Assembly: GCF_032393985.1 (NCBI RefSeq)
Contig: NZ_CP135918.1
Location: 6,883,724-6,947,723 of the forward strand
Source: Fischerella sp. JS2
Lineage (GTDB): Bacteria; Cyanobacteriota; Cyanobacteriia; Cyanobacteriales; Nostocaceae
DNA length: 64,000 bases
Direction: 5' to 3'
Position numbers and translations under genes: made by a program. This document shows positions 61,701 through 64,000 of the stretch, in pieces (positions within the stretch are counted from its first letter, which is position 1; every line of letters starts with the position of its first letter). The notes beneath the pieces are model-generated. The model made no database searches. It saw nothing but the letters and a program-made list of their open reading frames with translations, and was not told the DNA's origin.

Positions 61701-64000
61701 GAATTTCAACCTGGTGAAACTGCTACTGCTTTGATTCAATCTCCCTATCCCGAAGGTGAGTTATACTTTGCTGTCATTAAAGACAAACCCCTCTATCAAC
61801 AAATTATCAAAGTCAAAGGCGGCGCACCGCAAATTCAGTTTCCCGTTACTCCAGATATGTTACCAAATGCAGCCGTCGAAGCTGTGTTGGTGAGACAGGG
61901 TAAGCCTTTGGGTCAAGTCGAACCAGGTAGCTTAGATAAACTGGTAAAAATTGGCTTTGCACCTTTTAAAGTCAACTTACAAGACAAATATTTGAAAGTG
62001 CAAGTTACGCCACAACTAACAACCCTCGCACCAGGTACAGAACAAACCCTAAAACTCCAACTCCAAGACAACCAAGGAAACCTCGTCAAAGGACAATTGA
62101 CAGTCATGGCTGTGAATGAAGCAGTCCTGCAACTTTCTGGTTATCGTCCACCGGATTTGGTAAATACAGTATATGCCGAACAAGCGATCGCGACTCGTTT
62201 CAGTGATAATCGTCCCCAAGTAGTCGTAGAACAAGCATCTTTGGCTGAACCCAAAGGTTGGGGATACGGTGGTGGGTTATCTGCTGGTGCTGCAAATACG
62301 CGCATCCGCAAAGATTTTCAAGCGCTTGCTTACTACAATGGTTCTGTGATTACAGATAATGATGGTCAAGCACAAATTACATTTAAACTACCAGATGACT
62401 TAACCACGTGGCGAGTCATGGTTGTTGCTACCGATGGCAATCTGCGCTTTGGCAATGGCGAAAGTACTTTTGTGACGACAAAGCCATTGTTAACTAACGC
62501 TATTCTACCACAATTTGCTCGTCCCGGCGATAACTTCCAAGCAGGTTTAACAGTGACAAACAACACTGGTAAAACAGGTAATCTCAATATTCATGGTGAA
62601 GTTCGCGGTACAGTGCAGTTTTCTAGTAAGAATCCCCACACAACTAATTTGCGAACCAAAGCAGAATCCGCTACCCAAGCCTACCGCTTTCCCATAGTAG
62701 CAACTCATGTCGGCGAAAGTCAGCTGCACTTTACCACTCAGCTAAATGATATTGCCGTCGATGCCTTTGAGGTACCATTGGAAATTAAGCCATTGGCGAT
62801 TAAAGAACAAGTTGTGGAAACAGGCGTAACCCCAAAGCAAATCAAAATTCCTCTAAACGTCGAGAAAAATACTCTTTCCCAAGAAGGTGGTTTAGATATT
62901 CAACTAGCAAGTACCCTCATCCTGGAAATTAAAGCACCAGTGCAGGAAGTTTGGCAAGATGATGACTTACCATTTGCAGAACCTGCGGCGAGTCAGTTAT
63001 TAATTGCTGCTAATCTGCAAACTTTTTCGGAAAAATATGGTCAAACTTTTACAGAGTTTAACTCTACCCAACAAGCAAGCCAAGCTATTGAACAATTACA
63101 AAAACTTCAACTTAGCGATGGTGGTTTTGCTGCTTTCCCAGGACAAGAAAAATCAGATCCTTGGATTTCTGCTTACACAGCAGAATCTTTAGCCACAGCA
63201 GATCAAGTCTTCCCTAATCTTATCGATACCAAAATGGTGTCTCACCTGAAGGGATATTTGCAGAAAATCCTGGCGAACCCCGGAAAATACGAGTTTTGCA
63301 AACAGCAACCCTGTAAAAGCCAAATGCAACTCAACGCTTTAATCGCTTTGGAAGAATTAGGAGACAAACGCAATACTTTCCTTGCAGATATCTATCAACA
63401 GCGTAAGGCTTTCGATACAGTCACGCAGATTAAATTAGCGCGGTATTTATCCCAGTTTAGCGAATGGCAAGACGAGTCTGGGCAACTTTTGAATCAGCTA
63501 CAACAATATATATACGAAACTGGTCGCACCGCAACTGTGAGTTTACCCCGCAGTTGGGGATGGATGAATTCACCGACAACAACGCAAGCACAAGCTTTAC
63601 GGTTGTTTATTTCCCAACAGGCGAAACCAGAAGTTGTGGATAGACTATTGCAAAGTCTACTCTCACTGCGACGGGATGGCACATGGCAAACTAGTTATGA
63701 TAACGCCCAAGCGCTGACTGCTTTGGTAGAATACGCTCAACTAGAACCGACATCACCGAATTTTGTCGCTACTGTGCAATTAGCTGGGAGAAAACTAGGA
63801 GAAGTAAAATTTACACGCAGTAGCAATCTTAGTGCAGAGATTAAAGTACCTATGGATAAGCTACCCCGTGGACGTTATGATTTGCAACTACAAAAATCCG
63901 GTCAAGGGAATTTGCATTATCTCGTTGCTTATCGCTATCGCTTACAAGGCAATCAACCAGGTAAGTATAATGGTTTACGAGTATCGCGTGGAATTCGCGG
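58707..64000 (+). CDS. Alpha-2-macroglobulin family lipoprotein (partial)
   Basis: The frame starts at ATG 58707 with a lipoprotein signal (lipobox IAGC, Cys22) and stays open to the right edge, at least 1764 residues. It has repeated macroglobulin beta domains (LYQPGEKAWLTGFADYLQNG, NGQAQITFKLPDDLTTWRVM reading as DNDGQAQITFKLPDD) and the TED-like helical region (DGGFAAFPGQEKSDPWISAY). The thioester CxEQ is absent: VWQDDDLPFAEPAASQLL stands where YPYGCLEQT is usual. Bacterial A2M proteins trap proteases in the periplasm beside PBP1C, which is encoded divergently here. The thioester-free form may trap or bind in another way. Confidence 0.9.
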   Translation, partial: MVIKIFIKFLLFLTLIIGIAGCNIFGINSGKERLPEIAALPLPQLPDWIEQISPIKEAAPLNQVRIRFKEALIPVESLDSPQQQNLLQKFVLEPPLPGKFRFLTPRMVGFQADQALPKATRFQVTIKAGLTDLKNHRLEKDLAWTFNTEPIKLTNLPGKNPVENSEAEPIDLQPKLQVTSNVELDLASLQEHLQLIPDGKNKGVHFKVDLAKEDKPTESQDPFEKFDPSAKNWIYNFVPQQRLDKATNYRLEFSQGIRPAYGNLASDQAFVSKVSTYAPLAFRGMKFYGQPDAGGAYGRFVKGSPQLEFNNGLVADTAIANIQINPAPKSIPRLIQANDQDKIISINPYALEPTTNYTITIGGNLKDQFGQTLGKPVTVRYNTGDLAGDIWVPDGLNIFPAGKDLQLNIATVNLPEAKYKAAYRVVEPTDLVYFNSGNDVLPKVSEWQSFKIAANKNQSLDINVPLREKLNSATGMLAYGVQARTNKYQENGKDVWREPTTYGLVQLTNLGVFSQWFPDSGLIRVNHLADGSPVKAADIQIYPSKLEAKSRPQPVSCASGKTDENGTLRLKKEDLQQCFDSQQNFVTPPQLLVIARENQDWAFARTEEYSGAYGYGIDADWNNGKPVSRGVIFSDRQLYQPGEKAWLTGFADYLQNGVIQQNKNSTYQLNLVNPNGQKTDLGKKTTNEFGTFSVELPINKTQPLGYYTIEAKGQNGKEITGELRVAEFKPPNFKVELNLDREFALINEKVEANATSNYLFGSPTEGGKAKYFVTRQQANFIPKGWEEFSFGRQWFWPEEPPSVPSDVLQTNTQLDANGKTSQTVTVAKDLPYPMTYRVDVEVTDISNMAVANSKTFTALPSDRLIGLKSNFVAEALKALPIEVIVTDPTGKPLSGQRVRLELQQMKYNSVTQVVEGSRTPKNQVEYKTVGQTEVTSRDNPQSVSLTPTESGSYRIQANFSDTKDESTATDLQIWATGENPVYWGSQERDRIEVKLNKQEFQPGETATALIQSPYPEGELYFAVIKDKPLYQQIIKVKGGAPQIQFPVTPDMLPNAAVEAVLVRQGKPLGQVEPGSLDKLVKIGFAPFKVNLQDKYLKVQVTPQLTTLAPGTEQTLKLQLQDNQGNLVKGQLTVMAVNEAVLQLSGYRPPDLVNTVYAEQAIATRFSDNRPQVVVEQASLAEPKGWGYGGGLSAGAANTRIRKDFQALAYYNGSVITDNDGQAQITFKLPDDLTTWRVMVVATDGNLRFGNGESTFVTTKPLLTNAILPQFARPGDNFQAGLTVTNNTGKTGNLNIHGEVRGTVQFSSKNPHTTNLRTKAESATQAYRFPIVATHVGESQLHFTTQLNDIAVDAFEVPLEIKPLAIKEQVVETGVTPKQIKIPLNVEKNTLSQEGGLDIQLASTLILEIKAPVQEVWQDDDLPFAEPAASQLLIAANLQTFSEKYGQTFTEFNSTQQASQAIEQLQKLQLSDGGFAAFPGQEKSDPWISAYTAESLATADQVFPNLIDTKMVSHLKGYLQKILANPGKYEFCKQQPCKSQMQLNALIALEELGDKRNTFLADIYQQRKAFDTVTQIKLARYLSQFSEWQDESGQLLNQLQQYIYETGRTATVSLPRSWGWMNSPTTTQAQALRLFISQQAKPEVVDRLLQSLLSLRRDGTWQTSYDNAQALTALVEYAQLEPTSPNFVATVQLAGRKLGEVKFTRSSNLSAEIKVPMDKLPRGRYDLQLQKSGQGNLHYLVAYRYRLQGNQPGKYNGLRVSRGIR

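Noticed and set aside
1-64000. CRISPR arrays, rRNA and tRNA genes
   Set aside because: No regular spacer-repeat array and no recognisable tRNA or rRNA sequence was seen on reading. The tandem repeats present are short units without unique spacers.

Overview
The window is chromosomal DNA of a filamentous, probably heterocystous (Nostocales-type), cyanobacterium. Direct signs are the very frequent HIP1 octamer GCGATCGC, Ycf3, a Cph1-like phytochrome with an Rcp1-like regulator, a carotenoid-isomerase-like oxidoreductase, a Nif11 protein, TPR-linked Ser/Thr kinases, and many short tandem and palindromic repeats between genes. No rRNA, tRNA or CRISPR array was recognised.

Layout. 1-2.3 kb: end of the window in purT, a pentapeptide-repeat protein and a membrane-anchored hypothetical protein. 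2.3-7 kb: a three-gene minus-strand light-signalling block (phytochrome kinase, single-domain response regulator, REC-GAF-histidine kinase). 7.3-11.3 kb: two paralogous Ser/Thr kinase-TPR genes, the first split by a frameshift. 11.7-24.8 kb: mostly single housekeeping and stress genes (2H phosphoesterase, Nif11, CapA, glutathionyl-hydroquinone reductase, gatC, ycf3, SRAP peptidase, GST, DUF167/DUF2809, DUF2231/DUF2993, hemerythrin, CrtISO-like). 25-32.4 kb: an IS-rich region. Two identical 756-bp IS1-family elements lie in opposite orientation, each with a perfect 8-bp target duplication. One splits an ATP adenylyltransferase gene. Older IS1 and ISAs1 remnants, a truncated Uma2 gene and fold-back repeats lie between them. 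32.6-39.1 kb: a plus-strand cluster of a NitT/TauT-type ABC transporter (binding lipoprotein, permease, ATPase), an APS-reductase/fumarate-reductase-like flavoprotein, a two-cluster ferredoxin and a HEAT-repeat protein. 39.3-46.7 kb: a complete minus-strand chemotaxis-type operon (CheY, CheW, MCP, CheA-REC). 47.6-51.5 kb: Mrp, then decayed genes, including RHS-core, ankyrin and possible immunity-protein pieces and an IS701-like remnant. 51.9-54.3 kb: two genes with the same N-terminal HMA-like module, bracketed by a 31-bp direct repeat. 54.6-64 kb: GNAT acetyltransferase, small proteins, and the divergent pair PBP1C / alpha-2-macroglobulin-like lipoprotein (the latter runs off the end).

How the genes work together. 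The phytochrome block and the Che operon are self-contained signalling systems. The 32.6-39.1 kb cluster looks like an uptake-plus-redox pathway, perhaps for an organosulfur compound. It is the strongest candidate for an under-described system here, with the direct-repeat-bracketed HMA/ExoD pair second. Product names rest on motif and family recognition by eye; no database search was run.
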